Source: Paenibacillus sp. Soil766 (GTDB lineage Bacteria > Bacillota > Bacilli > Paenibacillales > NBRC-103111). From it: a DNA stretch of 64,000 nucleotides. Below the pieces are notes generated by a model. The model saw only the letters and a program-made list of their open reading frames with translations, did not search any database and had not been told where the DNA came from. The first letter of the stretch is position 1, and each line of letters begins with the position of its first letter. Shown piece after piece: positions 1-8,129 of the stretch. The position numbers were made by a program, and so were the translations under genes. The stretch lies in NCBI RefSeq assembly GCF_001428105.1, contig NZ_LMSJ01000004.1, positions 141,964-205,963 of the forward strand, read 5' to 3'.

Positions 1-179
1 CTGAGTTCGAATTGCACGGAGATTTTGGGCAGTGCCAGATTGAACATCATTGTGTTCATGATGACAAGTACAATGGTGAAACAGAGCAACCAGGAGACTG
101 GCGTTTCTCGTAAGCGACTAGGCATCTCTGACGGCGTAGGTGTCGTTCTTTGATGTGAGTTAGTCGTGTGATTTGACAT
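1..179 (-). CDS. MFS drug exporter (DHA2-like), 5' part only
   Basis: The reading frame starts at an ATG at 179-177, preceded on the minus strand by a GGAAGG ribosome binding site, and runs off the left edge, so about 59 residues are visible. After a polar N-terminus a hydrophobic segment begins (WLLCFTIVLVIMNTMMF), followed by NLALPKISVQFEL. This matches the first helix and NxALPxI signature of DHA2-type (14-TM) drug:H+ antiporters. The complete MFS gene at 44833-46245 has the similar MFNIALPTISKEF segment, so the two are probably paralogues. Substrate cannot be told. Family assignment rests on this one motif. Confidence 0.7.
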   Translation of the reverse strand, partial: MSNHTTNSHQRTTPTPSEMPSRLRETPVSWLLCFTIVLVIMNTMMFNLALPKISVQFEL

Positions 180-335
180 GGTACACCTTCCGATCCATAA
201 CTATAATATATTTTGTTACAGTTTATCATGACAGGCAGGGTGTGTCAATGAATTGACATATTTTCAACCAATGTATGAATTGAATGTTTATTCGTTTAAT
301 TATATTATTATTCATAAAAAATATGGGGGAACACG

Positions 336-782
336 ATGACACACCTGATAAGAAAAGTGGAAATCGAAGATTTGGGGGCATTAACAGAGTTGATGTATGC
401 TTATATTGTAGGCTTTTATAAGAAGCCGAAGCCGGAGAACGCTGCTATACATCGATTGATTCGTAACCTGCTTCAAGAACAAGGCGGTATACAGTTTGTT
501 GTCGATAAAGAGGGGGAGCTCGTCGGCTTTGCGACCTTGTATTTTGCCTGGAGTACAATGAAGGCAAACCCCATTACGATCATGAATGACCTCTTCCTGC
601 TTGAGCCGTTTCGGGGAACGGCTGTAGAAGAAGACTTATTCCTGAAGTGCCAAATCTATTCCAAGGAAAATGGCTATGCCTATATGTCTTGGATCACCGC
701 GCCAGACAATCATCGTGCACAACAGTTTTTTGACAAAATGGGCGGAACTCGCGTGGATTGGGCGAATTACACGATTGTTTAA
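336..782 (+). CDS. GNAT family N-acetyltransferase
   Basis: A 148-residue protein starting at an ATG behind a GGGGGAA ribosome binding site. Its length and layout fit a single GNAT domain: N-terminal IRKVEIEDLGAL strand-helix, central strands GGIQFVVDKEGELVGFATLYF, an acceptor-side strand ITIMNDLFLLEPFRG leading into the acetyl-CoA loop, and a C-terminal NHRAQQFFDKMGGTRVDW segment typical of the last helix and strand. The usual Q/RxxGxG/A pyrophosphate loop is degenerate here (RGTAVEEDLF). Such proteins transfer an acetyl group from acetyl-CoA to an amine; the acceptor is unknown. The gene appears to stand alone, and a long regulatory leader for the next gene follows. Confidence 0.8.
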   Translation: MTHLIRKVEIEDLGALTELMYAYIVGFYKKPKPENAAIHRLIRNLLQEQGGIQFVVDKEGELVGFATLYFAWSTMKANPITIMNDLFLLEPFRGTAVEEDLFLKCQIYSKENGYAYMSWITAPDNHRAQQFFDKMGGTRVDWANYTIV

Positions 783-1032
783 AAGAAGCGGTTGATAAAT
801 AACTGGATCTCAACGACGGTCCCCGTACTTGTCAACTGCGTTGCCATGGTAGTGTCCAAAAGCGAATATTTCCTTCATCCAACGAAATATTCGCATAAAA
901 CTGTAATTTTGGCAGATTGCAACCTTGTAATTTAGTCAAAATACCCCGATTACCTGTGAGAATGGAAGATAATCAACGATTCAAGTAATTGTAAGCGAAT
1001 TATTGATGGAATCGAGAGGTGGAAAGAAGCTT

Positions 1033-1061
1033 TTTACGTTTTTTCTCTCCTTTACTATGTT
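1033..1061 (+). promoter_or_regulatory. candidate sigma-A promoter of the riboswitch-kimA transcript
   Basis: TTTACG at 1033-1038 and TATGTT at 1056-1061 are separated by exactly 17 bases and lie about 45 bases before the riboswitch fold. Each box matches the sigma-A consensus at four of six positions. The rest of 783-1104 shows no gene or other clear signal. Confidence 0.35.
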
Positions 1062-1104
1062 GGTAGAAGAGAGTAGTATTCAACTCGTACCTGAACAGTT
1101 GAAT

Positions 1105-1250
1105 ATTTCGCTTAATTTTCTTTTAAGAAAAGCGGGGGAACCACAAGTAACATGGGGTGAATAACGGTACGATACCAAGTACCTTTTAGGGCAGATTTCT
1201 CGCGGCCCGAATCCGGCAGCTAACCTCGTAAGCGATCGTGAGAAGGAGAA
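1105..1250 (+). ncRNA. c-di-AMP riboswitch (ydaO-yuaA type)
   Basis: The sequence carries the conserved core of the ydaO class in order: TCGCTTAAT at the 5' side, AAGCGGGGGAACCA, GGGGTGAATAACGG, AGGGCAGATT, then CCCGAATCCGGCAGCTAACC and TCGTAAGCG, closing with GTGAGAAGGAG. This class binds cyclic di-AMP and usually stops expression of potassium importers and cell-wall genes when the ligand is high. It sits directly before an intrinsic terminator (1261-1289) and the kimA gene, so a transcription-termination OFF switch is the natural reading. Recognition is by conserved motifs; no covariance search was run. Confidence 0.93.
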
Positions 1251-1260
1251 CATGTGTCCA

Positions 1261-1289
1261 AAACACAAGGTCTATCCTTGTGTTTTTTT
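1261..1289 (+). terminator. riboswitch-controlled intrinsic terminator
   Basis: ACACAAGG (1263-1270), a 5-base loop, CCTTGTGT (1276-1283), then a T run to 1289. It lies between the c-di-AMP aptamer and kimA, so it is the likely expression platform. Because it is upstream of 1349, a kimA start near 1238 would have to be read through this terminator, which argues for the downstream start. Confidence 0.85.
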
Positions 1290-1348
1290 GCGTCTATTTT
1301 TCAGGTGTGATGAGTGAAATTGGCTTTAATTGGAGGAACAACTGCGAA

Positions 1349-3184
1349 ATGACTAGTGATTCATTAAAAAAAATTGTGTTCGGTAAGCCGCTAAAGTCGA
1401 GCGAGATTGAGTCGGAAAAAATGCCTGTTTGGAAAGGTCTCCCTATCTTGTCGTCAGATGCCTTATCATCCGTATCGTATGGGACGGAGCAAATTCTGTT
1501 AGAGCTCGCGACAGTAGGGGTTGCTGCTTTTGCCTTTTCGCTGCCGATTGCGATTTCGATTATTGCTTTGATTCTACTGCTTGTGCTCAGCTATAGACAG
1601 GTGATCGAAGCGTACCCGATGGGCGGCGGCGCTTATATGGTTACCAAAGAAAATTTAGGCATGGCCTGGGGACGTCTCACAGGTGTGTCACTGCTAATCG
1701 ATTATACCTTAACCGTGGCGGTCTCGATTTCGGCTGGTGTTCAAGCGATTACGTCCGCTTTTCCATCAGCCGTACCGTACATTGTTCCACTGACCATCCT
1801 ACTAGTTTGGGTGATGGTCTGGCTGAATTTGCGAGGTACTTCCGAGTCAGGTACAGTATTCGCGATTCCAACGTACTTTTTCATTCTTTGTATCCTTTTG
1901 CTAGTAGGTAAGGGTATTTTCGATTTATTGACAGGATCCATGAATACACATGCGATCGAATTCGTACCAAGCGCCGCGACGAACTCATTAACGTTATTCG
2001 TACTGCTTAAGGCGTTCTCATCCGGTTGTTCAGCTGTTACGGGGATTGAAGCGATCTCCGATGCCGTACCCCATTTTAGAACGCCATCTGTCAAAAATGC
2101 CAAACGCACACTTGTCTCTTTAGGCGGCCTATTGGCCATCGTCTTCGGTGGTGTAACACTGATTGCCTTAGGGTATGGGGTGGCACCGGATCACAACGGT
2201 CATACATCGGTTCTTTCGATGGTGACAGAGCAAGCCTTTGGCCGAGGCACCATGTATTATGCGACGCAAATCGCGACAATGCTTATCTTAGTGCTGGCTG
2301 CGAATACAAGCTTCAATGGGTTCCCAATCTTGGCGTCAATTATGGCCCAGGACAAAAACTTCCCGCGCATGTTTTCCTTCCGTGGGGATCGCCTTTCGTA
2401 CCACTATGGCATTATTACGCTAGGCGTTTTAGCCAGCTTGCTATTGATTGGCTTTAAGGGTAAAACCGATGCACTTATTCCGCTCTACGCGATTGGCGTA
2501 TTTTTATCTTTTACACTTGCTCAGACGGGTTTGGTTCGTAAATGGCTCAAAGAGCGCGTATCTGGCTGGATCGGGAAGTTGATTATTAACGGCCTGGGCG
2601 GTATCGTCTCCCTTGCGGTTCTTATCATTTTCTCAGTTACCAAATTTAGCGAGGGTGCTTGGATTGTCATTATCATTACACCGATACTCCTCTGGGTCAT
2701 TACGAAAATTAGTCACCATTACGACGATGTAGCCAAACAGCTGCGTATTGATATCACACAAGATCGTGTGTGTACCAAAGAGCCGGTCATTATCGTACCC
2801 GTTGCTGGGATTCACAAAGCTGTGGAGCAATCTCTGAACTATGCCAAATCGCTGTCGCCGAATGTCATTGCGTTCTATGTTTCTTTCTCGGATGAGGACG
2901 AAGAATCGATGCAGGAGAAGTGGCAGATCTGGGATCCAGGTGTTCGACTCGTTGTGTTCAAATCACGATACAGAACGATTCTGAAGCCGTTGGCTGAATT
3001 CATTGATCGCATCGACACGCATGTGTCAGAGAAGCAGTCGATCATGGTTATTCTGCCGCAATTCATGCCGAAGAAATGGTGGCACCGTCTGCTCCATAAT
3101 CAATCCGCGGCGCGGATTCGTTCGAAGCTTCAAGCCGACAAGGATATCGTTGTTGCAACAGTGCCGTATCATTTACACCAATAG
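1349..3184 (+). CDS. kimA: KimA-type high-affinity potassium importer (APC superfamily)
   Basis: A 612-residue integral membrane protein closely resembling Bacillus subtilis KimA (YdaO), a K+/H+ symporter. Family landmarks are an N-terminal FGKPLKSSEIE segment, LPILSSDALSSVSYGTEQIL in the first helix, YPMGGGAYMVTKENLG, the helix motif KAFSSGCSAVTGIEAIS, LVLAANTSFNGFPILAS, and a cytosolic C-terminal domain ending PKKWWHRLLHNQSA and VATVPYH. About twelve hydrophobic segments precede that domain, which in the family also binds c-di-AMP. I chose ATG 1349 because a GGAGG lies at 1332-1336 and because upstream in-frame starts fall in the riboswitch or terminator. Expression should fall when c-di-AMP is high. 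Confidence 0.93.
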   Translation: MTSDSLKKIVFGKPLKSSEIESEKMPVWKGLPILSSDALSSVSYGTEQILLELATVGVAAFAFSLPIAISIIALILLLVLSYRQVIEAYPMGGGAYMVTKENLGMAWGRLTGVSLLIDYTLTVAVSISAGVQAITSAFPSAVPYIVPLTILLVWVMVWLNLRGTSESGTVFAIPTYFFILCILLLVGKGIFDLLTGSMNTHAIEFVPSAATNSLTLFVLLKAFSSGCSAVTGIEAISDAVPHFRTPSVKNAKRTLVSLGGLLAIVFGGVTLIALGYGVAPDHNGHTSVLSMVTEQAFGRGTMYYATQIATMLILVLAANTSFNGFPILASIMAQDKNFPRMFSFRGDRLSYHYGIITLGVLASLLLIGFKGKTDALIPLYAIGVFLSFTLAQTGLVRKWLKERVSGWIGKLIINGLGGIVSLAVLIIFSVTKFSEGAWIVIIITPILLWVITKISHHYDDVAKQLRIDITQDRVCTKEPVIIVPVAGIHKAVEQSLNYAKSLSPNVIAFYVSFSDEDEESMQEKWQIWDPGVRLVVFKSRYRTILKPLAEFIDRIDTHVSEKQSIMVILPQFMPKKWWHRLLHNQSAARIRSKLQADKDIVVATVPYHLHQ

Positions 3185-3229
3185 ACGTGTACAATAATAA
3201 GGAAAACTTGTAGACGAGGTGACCTTATT

Positions 3230-3490
3230 ATGGTGAAAAAGAAAGCAAAGATGACGCCAGCTGCGGCTAGCGTGCAAGATAAACCTGCAACGCTGAAGGA
3301 TCTGCTGCGTCCGGAAATACTGGAAGGGCTCAAAGCCCAGGCTGACGCGATGAAGGCGGAAGAGCAAGCAAAGAAGGACGCAGAGAGAGCTAAGGTAGAG
3401 GCGGCTCGCAAGGCCGAAGAGAAGCGTCTTGAGAACGATTTTGCCTACCAGCTGGAGAAAAGTAAATTAGATTGGCGGAAGCATAAATGA
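3230..3490 (+). CDS. yqkE: YqkE family small charged protein (DUF3886)
   Basis: An 86-residue, Lys/Glu/Ala-rich, mostly helical protein with a GAGGTGA ribosome binding site. It has the conserved TLKDLLRPEILEGLKAQAD block, an Ala/Glu/Lys-rich helix that looks coiled-coil, and the terminal motif ENDFAYQLEKSKLDWRKHK, which is the hallmark of the YqkE family in Bacillales. The biochemical role of the family is not known. No signal peptide or membrane segment is present. Its stop codon overlaps the start of the following deacetylase lipoprotein (ATGA), so the two are probably co-transcribed. Confidence 0.85.
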   Translation: MVKKKAKMTPAAASVQDKPATLKDLLRPEILEGLKAQADAMKAEEQAKKDAERAKVEAARKAEEKRLENDFAYQLEKSKLDWRKHK

Positions 3491-4461
3491 GGGGGCGCAC
3501 GATGTGCCTCCTTTTCTTTATGAGCGCGATGTTAGCGCTTGCAGGGTGTGAGGTGGAGGAGGGTGCTGGGGGTGTAGAAAAGGCGGTTGCATCTGCAGAA
3601 GTGACAATCCCGACACCACCAGTGAGCAGCCCAACAGTGTCACCTGAGCCGACGACATCATCTCATCCATCATTAGGCAGTCTAATAAATGAACCAGCCA
3701 AAGAACCAATCCAACCCGAGGTTGAGGCTGTTCCGGCCTTCGCGTCGGTGGAAGAATCCTTGATCGCCCGTTACGCCTCTGTGATACCAACGAAGTGGGG
3801 GGAGCGTGTACCCGGAGTGAAAACACGATTACATACGAAGAAGGACCAGGTGATTGCCCTTACCTTCGATGCCTGCGGCGGGAAGGAAGGCAGTGGCTAT
3901 GATGAGAAGCTGATCCAGTATTTGATTCAGGAGCAGATTCCAGCTACGTTATTCATCAATGCAAGATGGATTGCTGTGAATCCGTCTATCTTTCAAGCAC
4001 TGGCATCGAATCCTTTGTTTGAGATTGAAAATCATGGCACCGAGCACCGCCCTCTATCCATGACAGGCAAGCTGGCATACGGGATTGCAGGGACGAAGAA
4101 CGTCCAGGAAGTCATTCATGAAATGAAAGACAATGCGGATCAGATTGAGAAGCTGACGGGGAATAGGCCCCTATTTTTCCGGTCGGGTACGGCATTTTAC
4201 GATGAGGTCGCGGTATCTGTTGCGCATGATTTGGGCTTCGAACTAGCGGGGTACTCCGTGCTTGGCGATGCTGGAGCGACGTATAACACGGAGCAAGTGT
4301 ACAACGCCATATCGAAGGCCTCGAGCGGGTCCATCGTCCTCGCGCATATGAATCATCCCGAGAAGGATACCGCTGAGGGGGTCATCAAAGCGATTCCGCA
4401 GCTGCGGAAACTAGGCTTCAGCTTTGTACAGCTTGCCTCTATGGAGCTTATCGGATCCTAA
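3487..4461 (+). CDS. lipoprotein polysaccharide deacetylase (NodB/CE4)
   Basis: A 324-residue protein with a lipoprotein signal peptide: an arginine-containing start, a hydrophobic core and the lipobox LALAGC. A Pro/Ser/Thr-rich spacer follows to about residue 85, then a NodB homology domain: TFDACGG (the usual TFDDG metal motif, with Asp kept at its start), ENHGTEHRPLS carrying the metal-binding His pair, and FFRSGTAFYD. Such enzymes remove acetyl groups from cell-surface sugars such as peptidoglycan or chitin-like polymers, outside the membrane. ATG 3487 overlaps the yqkE stop; a second ATG at 3502 has a better spaced GAGGGGG but would lose the positively charged signal n-region. Confidence 0.85.
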   Translation: MRGRTMCLLFFMSAMLALAGCEVEEGAGGVEKAVASAEVTIPTPPVSSPTVSPEPTTSSHPSLGSLINEPAKEPIQPEVEAVPAFASVEESLIARYASVIPTKWGERVPGVKTRLHTKKDQVIALTFDACGGKEGSGYDEKLIQYLIQEQIPATLFINARWIAVNPSIFQALASNPLFEIENHGTEHRPLSMTGKLAYGIAGTKNVQEVIHEMKDNADQIEKLTGNRPLFFRSGTAFYDEVAVSVAHDLGFELAGYSVLGDAGATYNTEQVYNAISKASSGSIVLAHMNHPEKDTAEGVIKAIPQLRKLGFSFVQLASMELIGS

Positions 4462-4483
4462 GAGGGAGTATTGTAATAAATAG

Positions 4484-4512
4484 TTTACGGGAAAGCGTTT
4501 TCATGATACTAT
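4484..4512 (+). promoter_or_regulatory. candidate promoter of the second deacetylase gene
   Basis: TTTACG at 4484-4489 and TACTAT at 4507-4512 with a 17-base spacer, 44 bases before the downstream ATG. Four of six consensus matches in each box. Confidence 0.35.
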
Positions 4513-4555
4513 CTTCGTAATTTGTTACATTCTCATCTATGGGGTTGTTGTCAGT

Positions 4556-5641
4556 ATGAATAGACTGAAATTGGAAAATCCAATGAATTTGGCGTTTACA
4601 GTTCTTTTATTTTCAAGCTTTTTATTTTGCCTCTATGTTGTGTTGCCTGCGCTATCGCCAAAGTCCTTCGAGCAGACAATACCGCCAGAACGAGTAATAA
4701 GCCAAGAACAACTGGTGCCTTCTTATGAACAGTTTGCAGAACTAGTTGTTGAACAAGAAGTAAAACAAGAGGTAAAACAAGTCGTGCAACAACTAGAACT
4801 CGAAACGCAGCAACAACCCCAACCCCAACAGCAACAAGTGAATGCACTTTCTTTTATGCAAACAGATTACAGTAAACAGAAGGTTCATTATACCAACAAA
4901 GTCATTGTGCTGACCTATCATCACATTGATGACCAAGAAAACGGGATCACCATTTCTCCCCAAAGATTTAAAAGTCACATGGAAAGATTGAAGAAAGAAG
5001 ATTACAACGTCATCTCCATGGAACATTTTCTTCATTTCATGAAGAGTGAGGCTCAGGTTCCTCAGAATGCGGTGTTAATCACATTTGATGATGGCTATGA
5101 ATCCTTTTATACCCAGGCGTATCCAGAATTACTTCGTTTGGGCTTTCATGCTACGAAATTTATCGTTGTTGATTCTATCGACCATCCGAAGGCGCCGCGT
5201 CTAACATGGGATCAGATGAGAGAAATGAAGCAGAACGGGATGAGTTTCTATTCTCATACGTACGATCATCATGACAAAGTTAAAGCGGGTTCAGGTAATA
5301 CACTTATGCCGATGCTAACAAATCCCATTTATTTGGAAAATGATAAAAGAGTTGAAACAGACGATGAATATCGAAAGAGAATTAAATTCGATCTGTTGAA
5401 GGCTGAAAATCGTATTGAGGAAGAGTTAGGACCGCAGTATCGTCTACTTGCTTTTCCTTTTGGTGCCTATAATGAAACGGTCATGGGGGTAGGAAAGGAA
5501 TTAGGCATTGAACTTTTCTTCACGACCAAAGAGGGGATCAATACCAAAGGAAGTAATGAGATTAATAGAATCCATGCAGGCGCAGCCTATGTGTCAGAAG
5601 ATGATTTGATGTGGAAAATGAAGTTGTATCATAAAAAGTGA
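4556..5641 (+). CDS. membrane-anchored polysaccharide deacetylase (PgaB/IcaB-like)
   Basis: A 361-residue protein with one N-terminal hydrophobic anchor (about residues 14-33), a Gln/Glu/Val-rich low-complexity stalk (about 60-96), and a C-terminal catalytic domain. The domain starts VIVLTYHHIDD and contains SPQRFKSHMERLKKEDYNVI, the metal motif ITFDDGYESF, SHTYDHH with the His ligands, and LLAFPFGAYNE. This order is that of the PgaB/IcaB branch of CE4 enzymes, which deacetylate poly-N-acetylglucosamine or peptidoglycan at the cell surface. It is the second NodB-type enzyme in a row but is not a close copy of the first. A terminator follows directly. Confidence 0.87.
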   Translation: MNRLKLENPMNLAFTVLLFSSFLFCLYVVLPALSPKSFEQTIPPERVISQEQLVPSYEQFAELVVEQEVKQEVKQVVQQLELETQQQPQPQQQQVNALSFMQTDYSKQKVHYTNKVIVLTYHHIDDQENGITISPQRFKSHMERLKKEDYNVISMEHFLHFMKSEAQVPQNAVLITFDDGYESFYTQAYPELLRLGFHATKFIVVDSIDHPKAPRLTWDQMREMKQNGMSFYSHTYDHHDKVKAGSGNTLMPMLTNPIYLENDKRVETDDEYRKRIKFDLLKAENRIEEELGPQYRLLAFPFGAYNETVMGVGKELGIELFFTTKEGINTKGSNEINRIHAGAAYVSEDDLMWKMKLYHKK

Positions 5642-5646
5642 TGATA

Positions 5647-5672
5647 GGAGCCGCATTGAAGCGGCTTCTTTG
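5647..5672 (+). terminator. intrinsic terminator after the deacetylase gene
   Basis: GAGCCGC, loop ATTGAA, GCGGCTTC, then TTTGTTGTT, starting 6 bases after the stop codon. Confidence 0.8.
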
Positions 5673-5689
5673 TTGTTCACAAACAGGGT

Positions 5690-5905
5690 CTATCTTTTCT
5701 TCATCTCAAAAAACTCACAAGCTGCCCGATCGTAATAGGTCAAATCGCTTACGCGTGTCTGCACAACGACTGTCGTATCACTGAATCGTAGAACAACTGC
5801 ATTGGAATCGACAATATGGTCATCTTTGAAAATCCGAACAACGCCCTGTCGGTCAATGACCTCCTGAAAATCTGCATCGGTATATAAACGTTGATTCCTT
5901 GCCAT
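5690..5905 (-). CDS. small conserved-looking protein of unknown function
   Basis: A 71-residue soluble protein without signal peptide or cysteine motif, with an ATG preceded on the minus strand by AAGGGGATC. The pattern of alternating hydrophobic residues (VVRIFKDDHIV, AVVLRFSDTTVVVQTRV) suggests a small beta-barrel-like fold. The end is charged (EMKKR). I do not recognise the family. It is convergent with the deacetylase gene across the terminator at 5647-5672 and divergent from the transporter at 6056. A real gene is supported by the frame, the ribosome binding site and its fit in the available space. Confidence 0.6.
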   Translation of the reverse strand: MARNQRLYTDADFQEVIDRQGVVRIFKDDHIVDSNAVVLRFSDTTVVVQTRVSDLTYYDRAACEFFEMKKR

Positions 5906-6055
5906 GTATGAATGATCCCCTTACCTCAATAAAATAGTTATTTTTATTGTACCACAAGGTGACGAAATGGCCGAATGGAGACGAACGCCTACGCCTAGCC
6001 GAGCATAGGATATAGCACCAATTGCTGCTTGGGCTGAGAGGGTGTGTGGTGCAGG

Positions 6056-7468
6056 ATGGATATTCAACTTTTACCGATTCATTGGGTCTATTTAGTGTTC
6101 ATTGGTTTCATTCTTACGCTTCTTGTTAAACGCAGAGATACGACGATGATTTGTGTGGTGGGTATTTTCACATTAGGGTTGTTAGCAACGGAAACGTTGA
6201 GCGGCTCTGTATCAGGTGTGTTTAACAGCTTCATTTATGCAACGAAAGAGTTGATGGGGACGATCATGATCATCTCGATTATCGTTGCCATGAGCCGCGT
6301 CCTGATTCGGACGGGGATCAATGAAACGATGGTGGCGCCGCTGACCAAGTTTCTGAGAACGCCAGCGTTAGCCTTCTGGGGTATCGGCATCATTATGATG
6401 GTGACGTCCTGGTTTTTTTGGCCTTCACCTGGGGTTGCGCTGATTGGCGCTGTGCTATTGCCAGTTGCTGTTCGCGTTGGCTTGCCGGCACTCGGTGCCG
6501 CGATGGCGATGAACCTCTTCGGACATGGGATTGCGCTGTCTGGGGACTACATTATTCAAGGAGCACCCAAATTGACAGCGGATGCAGCTGGTATTCCTGT
6601 GTCCTCCGTGATGGAGGCGAGCATTCCGCTCGTCATTGTGATGGGGCTTGTTACGACGATTACAGCATTCTGGCTGATGCGGCGTGATATGAAGAACGGC
6701 AAATGGCGCAGCGGGCTTATCGATAGCCGATTAGAGGAAAGCGGCGGGCTTGTTCCTGTTGATGAAGAGAGTAGAGTATTGATCGGGGAGCGATTGAAGC
6801 GGAGTCTAGCCATTGCAATTCCTGTGCTATTCGCTTTAGATGTCATTGCGATGTTCGTTTTGAATTTGCAAGGCGGTGATGCAACCGCTCTCGTGGGTGG
6901 CACAGCGGTGTTTATCTTAATCGCAGTCACATTAATCGCTCACCGAAATGCGGGTGTGGAGAAAATCACTTCCTATTTAATAGAAGGCTTTGTTTTCGGC
7001 TTCAAAGTTTTTGGACCCGTCATCCCGATTGCAGCCTTCTTCTATCTAGGTGACTCTGCGATTACGGATCTATTCGGCAAAATACTGCCAGAGGGTTCAC
7101 ACGGTATCGTGAACGACCTAGGCGTGGCACTCGCAGGTGTCGTGCCGCTCAATGGAGCCATTGGAGCCGTTACGTTAACCGTTGTCGGCGCCATTACCGG
7201 CCTCGATGGCTCCGGCTTCTCGGGTATATCCTTGGCGGGCTCCATCGCGCAGCTGTTCGCGACCGCCATTGGCTCCGGCGCAGCAGTGCTGACTGCGCTA
7301 GGGCAAGTAGCCGCCATCTGGGTCGGCGGCGGGACCTTGATCCCGTGGGCGCTCATTCCAGCCGCGGCGATCTGCGGTGTGAGTCCGTTCGAGCTCGCGC
7401 GGCGGAATCTGAAGCCTGTGCTCATCGGCTTAGCGGTGACAACGATCGTGGCGATGTTTTTGGTTTAA
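6056..7468 (+). CDS. polytopic membrane transporter of the ion-transporter (GntP/DcuC-like) type
   Basis: A 470-residue, very hydrophobic protein with about eleven to twelve membrane segments. There is a short positive loop after the first helix (VKRRD), a central hydrophilic loop around residues 205-245 and repeated Gly-rich helices (LNGAIGAVTLTVVGAITGLDG; IWVGGGTLIPWALIP). The two-halved pattern resembles anion and gluconate carriers of the IT superfamily, but no substrate signature is clear. ATG 6056 is chosen over the in-frame GTG at 6044, which would overlap the GAGAGGG ribosome binding site. The 3' half (about 7090-7400) is markedly more GC-rich than the start. Confidence 0.65.
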   Translation: MDIQLLPIHWVYLVFIGFILTLLVKRRDTTMICVVGIFTLGLLATETLSGSVSGVFNSFIYATKELMGTIMIISIIVAMSRVLIRTGINETMVAPLTKFLRTPALAFWGIGIIMMVTSWFFWPSPGVALIGAVLLPVAVRVGLPALGAAMAMNLFGHGIALSGDYIIQGAPKLTADAAGIPVSSVMEASIPLVIVMGLVTTITAFWLMRRDMKNGKWRSGLIDSRLEESGGLVPVDEESRVLIGERLKRSLAIAIPVLFALDVIAMFVLNLQGGDATALVGGTAVFILIAVTLIAHRNAGVEKITSYLIEGFVFGFKVFGPVIPIAAFFYLGDSAITDLFGKILPEGSHGIVNDLGVALAGVVPLNGAIGAVTLTVVGAITGLDGSGFSGISLAGSIAQLFATAIGSGAAVLTALGQVAAIWVGGGTLIPWALIPAAAICGVSPFELARRNLKPVLIGLAVTTIVAMFLV

Positions 7469-7501
7469 GCAGCGGACGAAGAAGGACGCGCACGACAGGG
7501 A

Positions 7502-7539
7502 AGAGGCTCCAAAGCCATGTAAGTGGCGGGGGCCTTTTT
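7502..7539 (+). terminator. intrinsic terminator after the transporter gene
   Basis: AGGCTCC pairs with GGGGGCCT (one G-T pair) around an inner GCCA/TGGC stem, followed by TTTTT. It lies about 35 bases after the stop codon. Confidence 0.75.
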
Positions 7540-7635
7540 GCATCTATTTGTCAATATTCCGTCGTCTCCCGCGAAAAAAGATGCGCTTTTGCATCTTTGG
7601 CCCTCGAAGCAAACATTGGTGAATGCAGCTTGGTA

Positions 7636-8007
7636 CTATTTCCGCCAAAAAGTCGAACAATCTGCCTTATCCGCGACATTAAACTCGATCATTTTCTCAA
7701 GTAATGAATAATCTACCGGACTACTCCACTTAATACGTACTAACTCCTTCGTGTGATCATAACCAGCTTGCACAATATCATCAGCGAAACGAAGAATTCC
7801 CACCTTTTCGGGGGCAATAGCCAAATGAGGTTTGGCCACGCTAAAGCCAATAATAAATGTGCCGTGATCGGTAAACATAGGCTGATTCCACGCGATTTTT
7901 GGCTCCAAATTCGGGAATTTCTCAGCCACCCAAGTCAAAACTTCTTCTGTACGATCCCGATGTTGCGGATTATCAATACGTCCTAAAAACTCTGCGAAAA
8001 CTTCCAT
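7636..8007 (-). CDS. ydhG: YdhG/DUF1801 frataxin-like protein
   Basis: A 123-residue soluble protein. It carries the DUF1801 block [20 protein letters not shown], then [17 protein letters not shown] and the end [10 protein letters not shown]. This is the arrangement of B. subtilis YdhG (Fra), a frataxin-like iron chaperone that supplies iron for Fe-S cluster and heme assembly. ATG 8007 is chosen because AGGAGGGGA lies just upstream; a longer frame to 8025 would start inside that ribosome binding site. It is divergent from the SRPBCC gene and may share the intergenic control region. The 96 bases at 7540-7635 hold no evident signal. Confidence 0.85.
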   Translation of the reverse strand: MEVFAEFLGRIDNPQHRDRTEEVLTWVAEKFPNLEPKIAWNQPMFTDHGTFIIGFSVAKPHLAIAPEKVGILRFADDIVQAGYDHTKELVRIKWSSPVDYSLLEKMIEFNVADKADCSTFWRK

Positions 8008-8051
8008 GATATTCCCCTCCTTCATTAGTGATGTCGTTCATTAATTAACAC

Positions 8052-8082
8052 TTGAACCTTACGTTACGTAATGTTTTATACT
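8052..8082 (+). promoter_or_regulatory. candidate MerR-type promoter with 19-bp spacer and inverted repeat
   Basis: TTGAAC (8052-8057) and TATACT (8077-8082) are 19 bases apart, too far for normal sigma-A use but typical of MerR-activated promoters. The spacer contains the inverted repeat TTACG-TTA-CGTAA (8059-8071). It lies 48 bases upstream of the SRPBCC gene start. No merR gene is in the window. Confidence 0.4.
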
Positions 8083-8129
8083 ACAGTTACCGGAAATTCA
8101 TAAGCATATTCATTTTGGAGGGATTAGAC

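Noticed and set aside
1238..1348. kimA start at 1238 or 1310
   Set aside because: 1238 lies inside the riboswitch, upstream of its terminator, and both add residues absent from the family; ATG 1349 has a GGAGG.
6031..6050. TPP-riboswitch-like GGGCTGAGAG before the membrane transporter
   Set aside because: The other conserved TPP blocks (ACCTGATCTGG type) are missing on both sides.
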